Positions 34,925 through 46,600 of a stretch of DNA of 64,000 nucleotides are shown here, in pieces. The position numbers were made by a program, and so were the translations under genes. The DNA is from Protula sp. h YS-2021 (taxonomy: Eukaryota; Annelida; Polychaeta; Sabellida; Serpulidae): positions 48,736,490-48,800,489 of the forward strand of contig OX457024.1 of the NCBI GenBank assembly GCA_949752745.1. Reading direction: 5' to 3'. The notes under the pieces were generated by a model that worked only from the letters and a program-made list of their open reading frames with translations, was not told the origin of the DNA and made no database searches. Numbering within the stretch: the first letter of the stretch is position 1; each line of letters begins with the position of its first letter.

Positions 34925-36060
34925 CCTTAATTTAGGTTATCATTCGTGTTGTTGCTTGGGGATATTTTGGCCGTAAATTTATTCAGGGCCTTATGGCCGG
35001 GGACCTACTGGTCGGGATATTTTGTCCTGGATTCCACGATATATTTTGCTTTGTGGACGTTGTTGGCTCTAAATTCATTTGGGAACCTTATGGCCGGGTA
35101 CCTCATGGCCGGTGTAAAGCTTAATAAAGCGTTAACTGAGGTTATCATACGTTGATTTGCTTTGGATTGGTTGGTTGGTTGGTTGGTGTTGGTGCAAGTC
35201 CCTTGCAGCGACCTGCAAAATTATACTGAAATGGACCATTCAGGTTTGCTTTGAGCACGTTTTGTTCCTTATTCATTTGGGAACCTTATGGCCGGGGACC
35301 ATTTATCCTGGATTCCACTGCGACACATTTTTGCTTTGTGGTCGTTTTGGCCTTAAATACATTTCGGGACTTTATGGCCGAGTACTTATTGACGGGGACC
35401 TTATGGCCGGTGTAAAGCTTAATAAGGCGTTAATTCAGGCGTTAAATCACACGTGTTTTTGCTTTGGCGACGCTTTGACTCTAAATTCATTTTGGACCTT
35501 ACGGTGGTGGACCTATGGCGTTTTGTCCTGGATTCCACGACAAATTTCGCTTTAAGGACGTTTTGGACCTAAATTTATTTTGGGACCTTATAGCCGGAGA
35601 CTTAATGGCAGGGACCTTATGGCCGTGGACGTCTTGTCCCGGATTCAACTACGACAAATTTTGCTTTGGGGACAATTTAGCCCTAAATTCATTTGGGAAC
35701 GTTATGGCCTAGGACCTTAGAGCGGGGTACTTATGGTCGGGGATCTTATGACCGAGCTAAAGGTTAACAAAGCGTTTATTTAGTTTACCATAAGTTATTT
35801 GCTTTTGGGACGCTTTGGCCCTAAATTCATTTTGGGACCTTATGGCCGGTGTAAAGCTTAATGAAACCTTTATTTAGGTTATCATAGTTCTTACTTTGGG
35901 GACGTTTCGGCTCTAAATTCATTTTGAAACTCAAGGCCGGTGTAAAACTTAATAGTGTTAATTTATGTTATCACACTTCTTTTTTACTTTGGTGATGTTT
36001 TGGTCTAAATTCATTTTTGGAAAATATTGGGCGGGGACCTTATTGTCAGAGACGTTTTGT
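34925..36060 (+). repeat. Tandem array, units with GGGGACCTTATGGCCGG (first block)
   Basis: Units contain TTAGGTTATCATACG, GCTTTGGGGACGTTTTGGCC, CTAAATTCATTTGGGGACC, one to several GGGACCTTATGGCCGGGGACC phrases, TTTTGTCCTGGATTCCACGAC and GTAAAGCTTAATAAAGCGTT. The phrase count varies from unit to unit, so the array combines a long period with nested short repeats. The block resumes at 36660. Confidence 0.8.
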
Positions 36061-36079
36061 CCCAGAAAAAGTCCAACGT

Positions 36080-36410
36080 AAGTTTTGGCAGTTTTTGACA
36101 ATTTTTCATTGCGTTAATGTTTTACCAATTTCAAAAATAATACCACGATGCACAACTACAATATATATATTTTTACTTTATACAAGATTAGAACCGTACC
36201 TTGAACAGTTCTGGAGAACTTGCGCGGAGAAAACCATGTAGACAGACAGACGGACACGCTCATAGCTATATCCCTCGTTTATATGAGGGATAAATATAAA
36301 TGTCACCCTCACCCCATTCGGCTCAGTTTTTGTGGACCGCCAAAAAATGCGATTTTTTCAAGAGAGAACCATCAACAGAACATTTCCCTGTGGGTTGGAG
36401 CGAATATTGA
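36080..36410 (+). repeat. Copy of the 34.6 kb segment between the two blocks
   Basis: TTTCAAAAATAATACCACGA, TGCACAACTACAATATA and ACTTTATACAAGATTAGAAC repeat 34700-34775 in order. This shows that the two array types alternate, so a higher-order unit of about 1.4-2 kb may have been duplicated. Confidence 0.65.
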
Positions 36411-36414
36411 GAAT

Positions 36415-36606
36415 AAACAAACTGCTTTCTGTTCCGTGCACGGTGTAAGAGGCGACTAATCAGAAATTCTTTCTTTCTAACTCCTCTTTTTACTATTCGT
36501 TTATTCTTCCTTCTTTTTTTCCCACTTTTTCCTGTAGCAAGTGCGTCCTAATATACCCGTCATAGCTGGTGAACGGGACGTTAAACGCCAATTAAACAAA
36601 CAAGCC
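36415..36606 (+). repeat. SINE or LINE 3' end with GGGACGTTAAAC tail
   Basis: The segment has GTAAGAGGCGACTAATC, a T/C-rich middle, and the terminal GGGACGTTAAACGCCAATTA followed by AACAAACAAGCC. A 3' tail of the form GGGACGTTAAACxCCAAxxAA with a simple AAAC repeat is one I recognise from SINE/LINE 3' ends in marine invertebrate genomes. It is inserted within the large foldback element. Confidence 0.6.
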
Positions 36607-36659
36607 AACAATCAACAATACATATACAAAATTGGAAAGTCCTATAAAAATCCATTTAG

Positions 36660-37600
36660 GGATGTTATTGTCGGGGACCTTATAGCCAGGTACATTCTGG
36701 CCCTGGGTAAAGCTTCATAAAGCGTTAATTTAGGTTATCACACCTTTATAGCTTTGGGGACGTTTTGTCTCTAAACTCATTTGAGGACTTTATGGTCGGG
36801 TTAAAGCTTAATAAAGCACTAATTTAGGTTATACGTGTTTTGCTTCCGGGACGTTTTGGACCTAAATTCATTTGGGGACCTTATGACTGGGGACCTTATG
36901 TCCCGATACTTTTTGATCGGAGACCTGTTTTACTGGATTTCACGACAAATTGGAGAACGTTTTGCCCTAATTTCATTAGGGGACCTTATGGCCGGGGTAA
37001 ATGTTAATAAAGCGTTAATTTAGGTTATCACACGTTTTTTAGTTTTAGGAACGTTTTGGCCCTAAATTCAGTTGGCAACCTTATGGCCGCAGGAGTTTTG
37101 TTCTGGATTCCATTACGACAAATTTTGCCTTGGCGACGTTCTGGCCTTTGCTTAGGGGCCTTATGACCGGGAACGTTATGGCCAGGTACATTATGGCCAG
37201 AGTAAAGCTTAATAAAGCGTAAATCTAGGGTATCATAAGTTTTTTTGGTTTTGGGGAGGTTCTGGCCCTAAATACATTTAGGGACCTTAAGCCAGGGGAC
37301 ATTATGGCCGGTGTAAAGCTTAATAAAGCGTTAATGTAGGTTATACGTTTTCTCTTTTGGCCCTTAATTAATTTGGAAACCTTATGACCGGGGACATTAT
37401 GGTCAGGTACCTTATGGCTGGGATAAAGTTTAATAAAGCGTTAATTTGGGTTATCATACGTTTAAGCTTTGGTAACGTTTTGGTCCTAAATGTATTTGGG
37501 GACCTTATGGCCAGGGACATTATGGACGGGGATGTCTTGTTTTAGTTTCCACTACGATAAATTTTGCTTTGGAGATGTTTTGGTCCATCCAAATTGTTGG
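36660..37600 (+). repeat. Tandem array, units with GGGGACCTTATGGCCGG (second block)
   Basis: It has the same unit landmarks as the first block, in the same order and orientation. Repeats of GTAAAGCTTAATAAAGCGTT are near 36712, 36802, 36995, 37202, 37314 and 37424, giving spacings of about 90-210 bases. Confidence 0.8.
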
Positions 37601-38289
37601 AGATGTAGCCGGTTAAAATTGGCTATCAGTATATTAAAAAATACTTCCCATTTAACCAATTTTTAAAAGTCCACACACGCACATACGATACGTACGTACA
37701 GATGGCTACCCGCTCTACTGATGTGATAAGACCAGCCCGATAAGGAAAAAGAAAAAAACTGATTTCACAAATGACAACATTAACAAAATTTTACCATTTC
37801 TTTTTTTTTTTTTCGTTTTTACAGTTTACCAATTTCCGTTTACCCTTGTTTCCGATGCCATTTTTTCCGCAACATTTTTTCGTATTTCAACACTACACCG
37901 ATTCGGCTATTATTGTTGCATAAGTGCTGCTTTGGAATAACCAACTTGTCTTTAACTATGAATAATTTATTTCGCTTAGTCAACGGCGTGGCGTTTTTAG
38001 TAATAAAGAAAGACATCGACAATATAAATGCATTTATTTGAACGCAGGGAGTACAATAATAAAAATAAATCATTAATAAGCACAAAAATTGTTTATAGCT
38101 ATGCCATGCGATATTTTTACTGCAGTGGTGGATCAAAGATTTCATTAAAGGAAGCACAAAAGGAGCTCTGGCGTGAAATTGTCGTCATAGCTATTATATT
38201 GTGGACAAATCCATACGCATCTTAGCTTCTGCCCAAAGGCAAGGAAGTGTTTTCCCAGTAAAAACATCTTTTCTCACATCTGCATTTTA

Positions 38290-38985
38290 CAGTAAAACCT
38301 CCGTTAGTGAACACCTCTCGTTAGTGAACACCTTTATATAATGAACGATTTTTTCGGTCCCAAATATTGACACTGGCTTAACCATAGGTATTTTATTGTA
38401 ATTTCTCGTTAGTGAACACCTAAATACTGTGAACAGCGAACCTTGCTGGGGTCCCAAATGGTCAATGTCAGTGCAATCAAACCTCTAACTGGTGAACACA
38501 AGATATTTTACCGGTATATTTTCCCAGTTTGTTTATACAATTACTGGTCTCTCATCTTGCCCCATATGCAGTGTAGCCCAGCTTTAGTAGGGGATGAGTT
38601 ATGTTTACTTCGTTGCAGCCTGAGTTATGTGCTATAACCGATGATTAGGGTTAATTGTGTTAAGGAATTTTTTCTCATCCAAAAGTGCCTCTGTGTAAAT
38701 GATTTACACGCACAATGAACAATGGACAAGAATTTTGTGGACATAATTATTTCATTAATTTCAGTGACACTGTAACCTGTAAATAAATGCATACCTTATA
38801 CAGTTTGTGTACTGCAACAATTATATATATTATTAAAATGTGAAGTGTAAATAAATCGCTTTGTTTTATCTGAATCGAAAAAATCATCTTCTGACTTAGA
38901 AAGTCCTGAACCACCAGTTAATGAACGAGATATAGTGAACATTTTGCTTGGTGCCGAGAGTGTTCATTATACAGAGGTTTTACTG
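38290..38985. mobile_element. pogo/Tigger-like MITE (696 bp) flanked by TA
   Basis: The terminal inverted repeats are CAGTAAAACCTCCGTTAGTG at 38290 and, complemented from 38985, CAGTAAAACCTCTGTATAAT. Both then continue with TGAACAC. TA flanks both ends (38288-38289 and 38986-38987). Inside, TTAGTGAACACCT repeats three or four times near the left end. The CAGTAAAACCTC start and TA target are typical of the pogo branch of Tc1/mariner. No transposase ORF is present. Confidence 0.85.
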
Positions 38986-38989
38986 TATT

Positions 38990-40029
38990 TTGTTTCTGTA
39001 TCAGAATCTTAGATCCATCAATGCGAACTGAAGTGCTATAATCATTAAAAGCATCACTTCACTGTAAACAGATGACTACTCAATTTCAAAGTTAAGGAGA
39101 ATAAGTTGAGTGTTTAGTTGTAAACAATACTGACGTCTGGTAAATTCCTGATCCACAACAAATGACAAAACACAAGCTCAGCATAGCGAGCACACACCGC
39201 CTTCTAAGATAGCGGATCTAACACCGAGCCAACATTTCGAGTTATGGACCGTCCACATAGCCCATAAAGTACTTGTGGAAAATTCTAGGGATTTTTGAGC
39301 CCCCCCCCCCTCCCACCCCACCCCCCTCCCCCGCCACGCTATCCGTTCACCATAACATTAGCAGACACAAAGTAGTAGATACGCCCCGCCCGCACCCCCA
39401 ACCCACCTCTTTACATACGTCCTCAGGTGTTATTCCTAGAGCCTGGAACGCATTTGACATCACAATATGTGATCACGTTACGGTGATCTGCAAACGAAGC
39501 GAGATGTGAGTTGTTGTTACGATTAAGCAATACGCTGAGTAAACTCTCGCAAATACTTGATCCATTACACAAAATGCCATACTTACGTCTGGGTAAAAAT
39601 CATACAACAAAATATAACTCTTTAAGTTGTTTCAGGTTAAAATCACACAAAAGAACGTCGAAACACACTAAAGCTTAAGTCAAACAGCCACTAACAAGAC
39701 CAGGAAGAACGGGAACAAGCTCTAGTACTGTAAAAGCTCGTTGCGCTTTCACTGTATCCTTGAAGCAGTTTCGCCCTAAGTTTACACTTATAGGGAAGAT
39801 CCGGGCTATCCTCAGTTACGATCTCTAGAAAACTTCAGTTCATGAAATTACCACCTAAAACAGGTTTAGGCGTACATACACACACGTACATATGCGCTGC
39901 ATAATTCTTCTTTAAATACATTTTTCTGGGTGGTATCAGGTTTTTAAGGTGCATTAATTTCGCGTTGTTGTTATTGATTTTTAAACACCACCTAAGCCAA
40001 AGTATACATAAACAATCTTTTTCATGACA
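38990..40029. other. Intergenic, no gene recognised
   Basis: It has a C-rich low-complexity patch at 39301-39335. The rest appears unique, with no ORF I can support. Confidence 0.4.
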
Positions 40030-41400
40030 TACGCATTTTCGTAACTCGTAAAATAAATACACATTTTACGTGATAAAGTCATGTGCCGTTTTCGCTCATT
40101 CTACTTGCAACAAAATTTGGCAGAATTTTTCGGAAACACCAAGCAACACCTCCATGCTGTCATACGCTTTCCTTAATTTGGAAACAGGGCACTTTACCCG
40201 CGCAGAATTCACTCGCGGAGACTTTACTCGATACAAGACATTACCCGCCGGTGAAGAAAAATGAAATCTTAAATAACCTTGTAAAATGAAATGCAGACTA
40301 TTATTGAAACTTACTGGCTAATTAAATCATATTCTCAATTGTGTTCTCTCCTGTTTGTGATGTTTTTAAATCATCTATTATATTGGTGCCCTCTTATCTA
40401 TTTGTTGTCATGCAGTTTAACCGTAAGTAAAGCATTATCCAAAACTCGGTGATGGACTTAGACCAAAGGGCAGAGGACTAAGCTCGGTGACTATTTTTTC
40501 GACTCTGGTCTATGATGGATTATACGATGCACTCTTCAGAGCGTGGTGGACATTTAACATTTACGCTCTTCAACTGCAATTTATATGTAATCTCTGTGTG
40601 TGATGCATTGTAGTCCAAACGGGCTAAAAACTGAATTTTGTTGATTATTTTTTCGACTCCGGCCTAGAATGGATTTTTGCCCAGAACCGGCTAGATTCCC
40701 CCGGAACAGATGGGCCATTTTGCATAACTACAAGGCAAGTAATTCCATGAAATCAAACACTCCTAAAATGGAAAAGGAAAACAAACAATTTTGTGGAGGG
40801 GCGACACAGGCAGATGCAGTCAGCTGTCACTGCTTCCCACCCAAGCCTCTAGAGATTTCTCGGCGTGCTAAAGAACGAGCAGAGCGTTGTCCGCGTACTT
40901 ATTACGCAGATGACTGCAGGCCGTGAACCACAACAATACCGCTCCTATGGCGACTGTGCAAAGTGCATCGCTGCTGATTTCGCAAATCGTAATGTACTCA
41001 GACTTCCTATGGTGTTTAACTTGCCCACAATGTCGACTTGTAGGGGACAACTGGCTTTGTGAAAATACGATTTTATGAGTATCTGAACGAAGGTTGCTGC
41101 ATTGGTTGCATGTTGTAAGTTTCAAATATAAAATAAAACATTGTGGAGAATCTGTGTTTTTGTTTCGTTTATGTCATACCGCAGGTAAATTCCCAGGTCG
41201 GGTAAAGTCCTCGCGGGTTAAGTGCTACCGTGGGTAAATTCCTCTTCGGGTAAAGTCCCCGCGGGTAAAATCCGCGCGGGAAAATTTCACGCGGGTAAAG
41301 CGCCAGCGGATAAAGTCCTAGACTCCCTTAATTTAACGACACGCCTCAAACGTTGACAGCGTTAGTTAGATTTTAGTAAGATTTTTTCGCCAATGTTTCC
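40030..41400 (+). repeat. Composite CRE-type subunit split by a foldback element
   Basis: Before the insertion are ATTTTACGTGATAAAGTCATG, ACAAAATTTGGCAGAATTTTTCGGA, CCAAGCAACA and CATACGCTTTCCTTAATTT. After it are TTAATTTAACGACACGCCTC and AAACGTTGACAGCG. Joined, they restore the usual order seen in other copies (for example 59640-59690). Confidence 0.75.
40171..41334. mobile_element. Foldback-like element with CGGGTAAAGTCC phrase ends
   Basis: The element is about 40180-41326 (1.15 kb). The left end (40180-40252) starts GGAAACAGGGCACTTTACCC and repeats ACTTTACCCGCG-like phrases. The right end (41180-41326), complemented, starts GGAGTCTAGGACTTTATCCG and carries about nine phrases. CTTAATTT flanks both sides exactly (extendable to CCTTAATTT at 40171-40179 and 41326-41334). 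The interior has two related segments with TTTTTCGACTC-GG-CTA (40497 and 40648). An ORF at 40669-40926 is unrecognised. Confidence 0.85.
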
Positions 41401-42040
41401 GCCATTTCTATTCTTTTTTTTTAATTGAATTATCAAAAACTGTAACAACCGGTTAAGTGCCAATGGCTCGACTGTCTTTTACTTAAATTTAAAGACATGT
41501 TCTTGGTATGAGCTAAGGTTTTACCGTATTTTTTTTTTTTTTTGGTGGGGGGGGGGGGGGGGAGTTAGCCAATTTCTGGCGAATCATAAAAAACAAACAA
41601 AAAAAACAAAAAAAACAAAAAAACTTCCGCTTCCCTCATTCAAAATTTTAAGACGGTACGATAATATAACTAGCTTTGGTTAAGCCTTAATACAACTAGC
41701 GCTGGTTAAGATTTTGATAAGAAATTGGTTTTTCGCCAATATTTCCTCCATTTTTTTATGAATTACGAAAAACAGCCATTTAAAGACAACAAGGCCATTA
41801 CTCTGGTGTGAGTTAAGCCCGCATACCCTCCATCAAAATTTTAGAACGTTTCCATTAAAATCCCTGAAGGAGATACGTTTTAAAGAAAATTTGTTTTTGG
41901 CCAATATTTCAGCCAATTTCAGACGAATTGCCCAAAAATAATAACCGGGTAAGAACTTTTGCCCGCTTCCCTCAACCAAAATTTGAAGACATTCATGCTA
42001 AAAACCTAGGAGGAGATTTTACAAATTAAACGCGAACATA
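41395..42040 (+). repeat. Degenerate tandem array related to the 33.3 kb array
   Basis: Three to four units repeat TTTTTCGCCAATATTTCCGCC, AATTA-CAAAAA, AACCGGTTAAG and GCCCGCTTCCCTCAACCAAA with ATTT-AAGAC. A G run lies at 41546-41562. Nothing is encoded. Confidence 0.55.
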
Positions 42041-42553
42041 CTTTAATCGAATGCTATAGTCCCTGCTTCTGTAGAAGCTGAGGCCATAAATTAAATAGTC
42101 TTCGTATTTAGTTGAATAGCAAAACAGAATACATTGTTAAATATAACTCAGCAAATCTCACAAAATCCCCACTGAATGACCTAGGAAATACGAGGACATA
42201 AACCACACTGGTGAATGCCCTTTGTTGGAAGCAAACTGCAACGGAATTAAAACATTCGTTCCAACGGTTTTCGACTGGAAACTTACCTAGTTGGCTTAGC
42301 TTTCTGCGCATAAACCCACGAGCAGGAGGACGAGAGCCAAGGAAGTACACGATTTAAGCAGAATGTTAAGATCAGCATGGAATAATTTGCCGTCCCCGCC
42401 CCAATCAAAACACACATATTTTACATCTATTGTTGATTACAAGGGGAAAGCGGGCCCGAACATTTTTGAACGAAGTTTAAACAAAAAGAGCTTATTAAAT
42501 CATAGTGGAGACTGGAGAAAGCTGCGGGCTATTTATTTCATTCAACAGTCATA

Positions 42554-42852
42554 ATGCACATCCACATCCATGCACATCCACATCCATGCACATCCACACC
42601 CATGCACATCCACATCCATGCACGTCCACACCCATGCACATCCACATCCATGCACATCCACATCCATGCACATCCACGCACATCCACACCCATGCACATC
42701 CACAAACACACCGAAGCACATCCATCTCCACATCCATGCACATCCACCTCCACATCCATGCATCTCCACATCCATGCACATCCACCTCCACATCCATGCA
42801 CACCTACCTCCACATCCACGCACATCAACATGCACATGCACATCCACATTAC
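42554..42852. repeat. CACATCCACATCCATG minisatellite
   Basis: About 290 bases built from CACATCCACATCCATG and CACATCCACCTCCACATCCA variants. All frames on both strands are open and give His/Pro/Thr or Cys/Met/Trp repeats; I treat these as artefacts. Confidence 0.95.
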
Positions 42853-43149
42853 CTAAAAAAAAACAAAGCCAGCGTTTCTTTTAGCAGACAGCAGTTAAGA
42901 TTGCGCAACGCTGAGTTTTTTTCAGGAATGAAGACTCGTAACAAGACATGAATTTATATGGGCGATTCCGGGTATTATTCTGTTCTTGAAGATTTGTACA
43001 TTATAGGACATTACTTTTTCAGTCGGTAGTTGAACCAAATCGAACAATGTATAACCCGAAACGGCAGCCCGGTTATCAGAGCTCAAGCAAGCACTGAGGG
43101 CATACAGCTTGCTTGTGTGTCATGCCATCCTAACCGTGACAGGCGCGTG

Positions 43150-43510
43150 TCAACGCTACTGTGTAACATGCTATAGTGTAACAGGGCTCTACTCAACAGC
43201 GCTACACTAGAACAGAGCTACAACGCAACAGCGCTACACAAGAACAGAGCTACAACGCAACAGCGCTAGACTAAAACAGAGCTACAACACAACAGCGCTC
43301 TGTTGTAAAAACTCTTTCATGTAACAGCACTGCAACGTAACATGACTATAATGTGACATCTTTACAGTGTAACAGCACTCTATTATGACACCGCTTTACC
43401 GTAACAGCACTACAATGTGACACGCTTTAATGTAACAGCGCTATAACGTGGCGTTTGGCGTGTAACAGCGCTATAACGCGGCTTCCCCAGTGCTATAACA
43501 GTCATTTCCG
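43150..43510. repeat. AACAGCGCTACA phrase array overlapping the PACS stop codon
   Basis: Some twenty degenerate units of the type GTAACAGCGCTATAACG or GAACAGAGCTACAACGCAAC. The array runs into the last PACS exon: the stop codon and the final dozen codons (43471-43505) use the phrase GCGCTATAACG-GGC. It has the look of a foldback element end, but I found no inverted partner. Confidence 0.7.
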
Positions 43511-43604
43511 AACAGCAAAACTGGGAAATTCTTGATATGCGTTTGCCACTGTGACGATATTTGAAAGAATTTCACACCCATCCACTCCGTACCATCAATA
43601 GTAA
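43471..43604 (-). CDS. PACS: PACS last exon
   Basis: Acceptor TTTTACAG; 2 + 132 bases including TAG. It encodes [20 protein letters not shown] then [20 protein letters not shown] and ends AAL. Vertebrate PACS ends soon after FGHSKATF, so the length is right. The last residues come from sequence shared with the AACAGCGCT array. Confidence 0.92.
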
Positions 43605-46600
43605 CTGTAAAACAAGCAAATATAAACATCATATATCGCTTTGCAATGTGACCAACCCATTTCCTTCAAAAAATATTTTCAAGACAAATTAATTAACTAG
43701 AACAGTGGCTGTTTAGGTGTCAGTTTGTTTGTTGTTTAAATATAACGAAAACGGCCTCACAGTATTAGTACTGTAATAGGCCATGGTCGATCCAAGTTCA
43801 CGGGGCGATAAAAGAGGATTATTGTTAAATATCGGAAAATGTACATTTAATAGTATGGCCAATGGTACTGTGATCATCGACCTAAGCAAACATGTTGAAT
43901 CTTTACTCGAACTGAAGAAAATACTTATGTTTTGGCAAACTATGCCTATGATCTCTTTAGCAGTTGCAGAGGCTGTGTGGCCGCTGCCATATTGTCAGCC
44001 ACCTTGTACTTGACATTACGGTGTACTGAGTCAACTACGGCCATCTTGTACAAGATGGTCGCAGTTGACTCATGACACCGTAATGTCAAGTACAAGATGG
44101 CTCACAATATATCTTGTACAAGATGGCCGCAGTTGACTCACAACACCGTAATGTCGAGTATAAGATGGCTGACAATATGGCAGCGGCCACAGTGAAAACA
44201 TACAATATGGCGATCGTTAATGACCTCATAGCCCGAGAACTAGTTTTGCATAATTAAATCGCATATTCACACTCTTACAACATAACGCCTTGCTTTTTGG
44301 CCAAACATTTGCTTGGTTGTAACTACTTTTCTTCCGCGATACATAATTAGCAGCAGTAAAAAGTTTTTTCGGCACGAGTGCTAACAGGGTCAGTTTGAAA
44401 ACAAACTGACAAAAATCCATTATCTGTGCTGTGTTGGAGAGACAAGCGAAGGGTGGAATTATAATTTACCGGTGATAGGCTGGTTCTGACTTTTCGATGT
44501 ACATATGAGCCTCTGCATGCCTTCTATCACTTGACTCCGCGACTCGCATTCCTTTGACTTCTTCCCAAACTTCATTACTGGGAGGAAAAATAAGCAACCC
44601 TTGTCAAGGCATTTAAAAAAAAATCACAAAAGTCTATTGTACATGTTAAGCACATTATTTTAATTTATGAACTGAGATGCACACTACCTAACACTTGGCA
44701 AGTCCAAGACTTGCAAAGAGTATATTGAACGGGGCCAATGTTTCGGACCCTTTTTTTTTTGCGCTTCGCTGGTCCGTCATTTTGTCTTTACTACTCCTCT
44801 GACCATACTGGCCCTAAGACCTCCAAATTTCGCACATATGTAGTACTTAGTCTAAAGTTGTCCACCACGCTTTTTGTTTTCGCCTTTGTTTTAATTTTCA
44901 TGATCAAAACGTGAAGCAAAAATAAAAAAGAAGAAGATTTTTCATTAAGAAATGCAGCGCGTAAGGCATGCAGCACCATTTGAGCGCAGGGCTGTCGCAT
45001 CTGCCAGCAGTCACACTGTGCATTACATAAATGATTGTGCTTGATTTGCAGAAACCAAACACGTTGAGCATAGAGAACTATTGATGTTGGCGTTACAAGA
45101 ACGCCACATTTCACCCGGTCATTTTAAATACACTAAATGTTCATATGAATTATGAGTTTCAGTCACGCACCCATCGTGTTGAGGGTGGGTGTGGGATGGA
45201 GGGATGCTGTTTCATAAACTCCTGTATCTACTTTAATTCTTATACTCTAATTATGAAACATCCCTGCATAAAGAACTCAATTCACAGATAATGTATACGA
45301 AAAAGTGATAATATATACGAAAAAATGATAATATATACAAAAAAAGTGATGTTTCGTAACATTTCGAAAGTTCAACAACTGAAAAGAGTATGACATCATT
45401 ATTTTTCACTCTATTATTGTGAATATAACCCATACCACCCCTTCCCTCCTCCGTCCCACCCCCCTCAAAGTTTTTTTTTCACAGAGAGAAAAAATAGATG
45501 GCTCAGCAACGGTGATAAGGGTGTATTCGATGAAGGTGTATTGGATAAAGCAGTAAGAAAGCTGTCTGTCTTGAGGGAAACGACATGAATCCTACTGGTT
45601 TGTTTTATACACTGAACACAAGTGTGTTCGACAGCGTGGGGAGGAAGAGTATCGAGAGCGTCAATTATTGACCGATTTTAAAAACTAGAACCTCATTTCG
45701 CTATAAATAATTCCGGAGTGTCTGATTTCACGCCGTGTAATTGAAACCTGGCTCAACACCCTGGTTTCCACGGAGCACCCCCTTCACACTTCATAACCCC
45801 AAATGAAATAAACTAGACCTATGGTTTCTCATACTTAAACAAAACTTAATAATATCGCGAAAAGAGAAGAGGCTGGAGTGCGAAGTGGGAGCAAGGAGGG
45901 GGAGCCGGCGAAGTGCATGCTCAAGCGTATGGCAGACTCAAAGATAACGGCTGCTTATATCGTACTTACTGTGTAAAGATGCTTTCTGCGAAATAAGTGT
46001 GACGGGTATGTCACACATCCTTTTCTGTTCTGAGTGACACACGTAAATAAACACAAAACAACATAAGAACCTACTTTTTTGTTTCTTCTCCTTGGTAACC
46101 ATAACCATGAACAGTCCGGCCATATCGGGACACTGGCCTGCCTGCGGAAACCTGTACACCAGCAACGACCGGAACGGGCTTTTTAACGAGCTTTTACTGT
46201 CCTTTTTAACTAGTCTGTCGGTCTTCTCCGTCACATCTTGTTTTGCAGTCGTCCAGTAATCGACTTGAAGGTCTAAACATTCGGGTAGCGTGGCGGTGAC
46301 TGAGGCCGGTGACGTCACGGTACTGTGGCTGCAATAAAATACATTCTACGTTTCCATTAACCAATGATTTACCAACCGGAGCAGGAGACCGACAAGGATG
46401 CTAACAAAAATGGGATCGGATGGAACACGATACGTTAACTACAGATAATTCCACATAAATGTCACACGAAATGCCCCGCCTCATCTCTAACTCCTTGAGA
46501 AGAAGCAGCACAGAATTCGAGGAGCTACATATGACGGACAGTGTCAATCATAAGCACAGCGCATGGTTAATATATTCTACCTGTTTTGTTGTAAGCAGAC

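Larger units (their letters stand above)
33156..37853. mobile_element. Large foldback-like element (4.7 kb) with GGTAAACGGAAAATGG ends
   Basis: The left end (33156-33215) reads GGAAACGGAATTAACGGTAA and repeats GGTAAACGGAAAATGGTAAAA-like phrases. The right end (37785-37853), complemented, reads GGAAACAAGGGTAAACGGAAA and repeats the same phrase. Everything between is tandem array DNA, listed separately. The flanks ACATAAATAT and GATGCCATTT do not match well, so no target duplication is claimed. GGAAAC is also the left start of the element at 40180. Confidence 0.65.

Noticed and set aside
42505..42951. His/Pro/Thr- and Cys/Met/Trp-repeat ORFs
   Set aside because: All frames of the CACATCCACATCCATG minisatellite are open; nothing supports expression.
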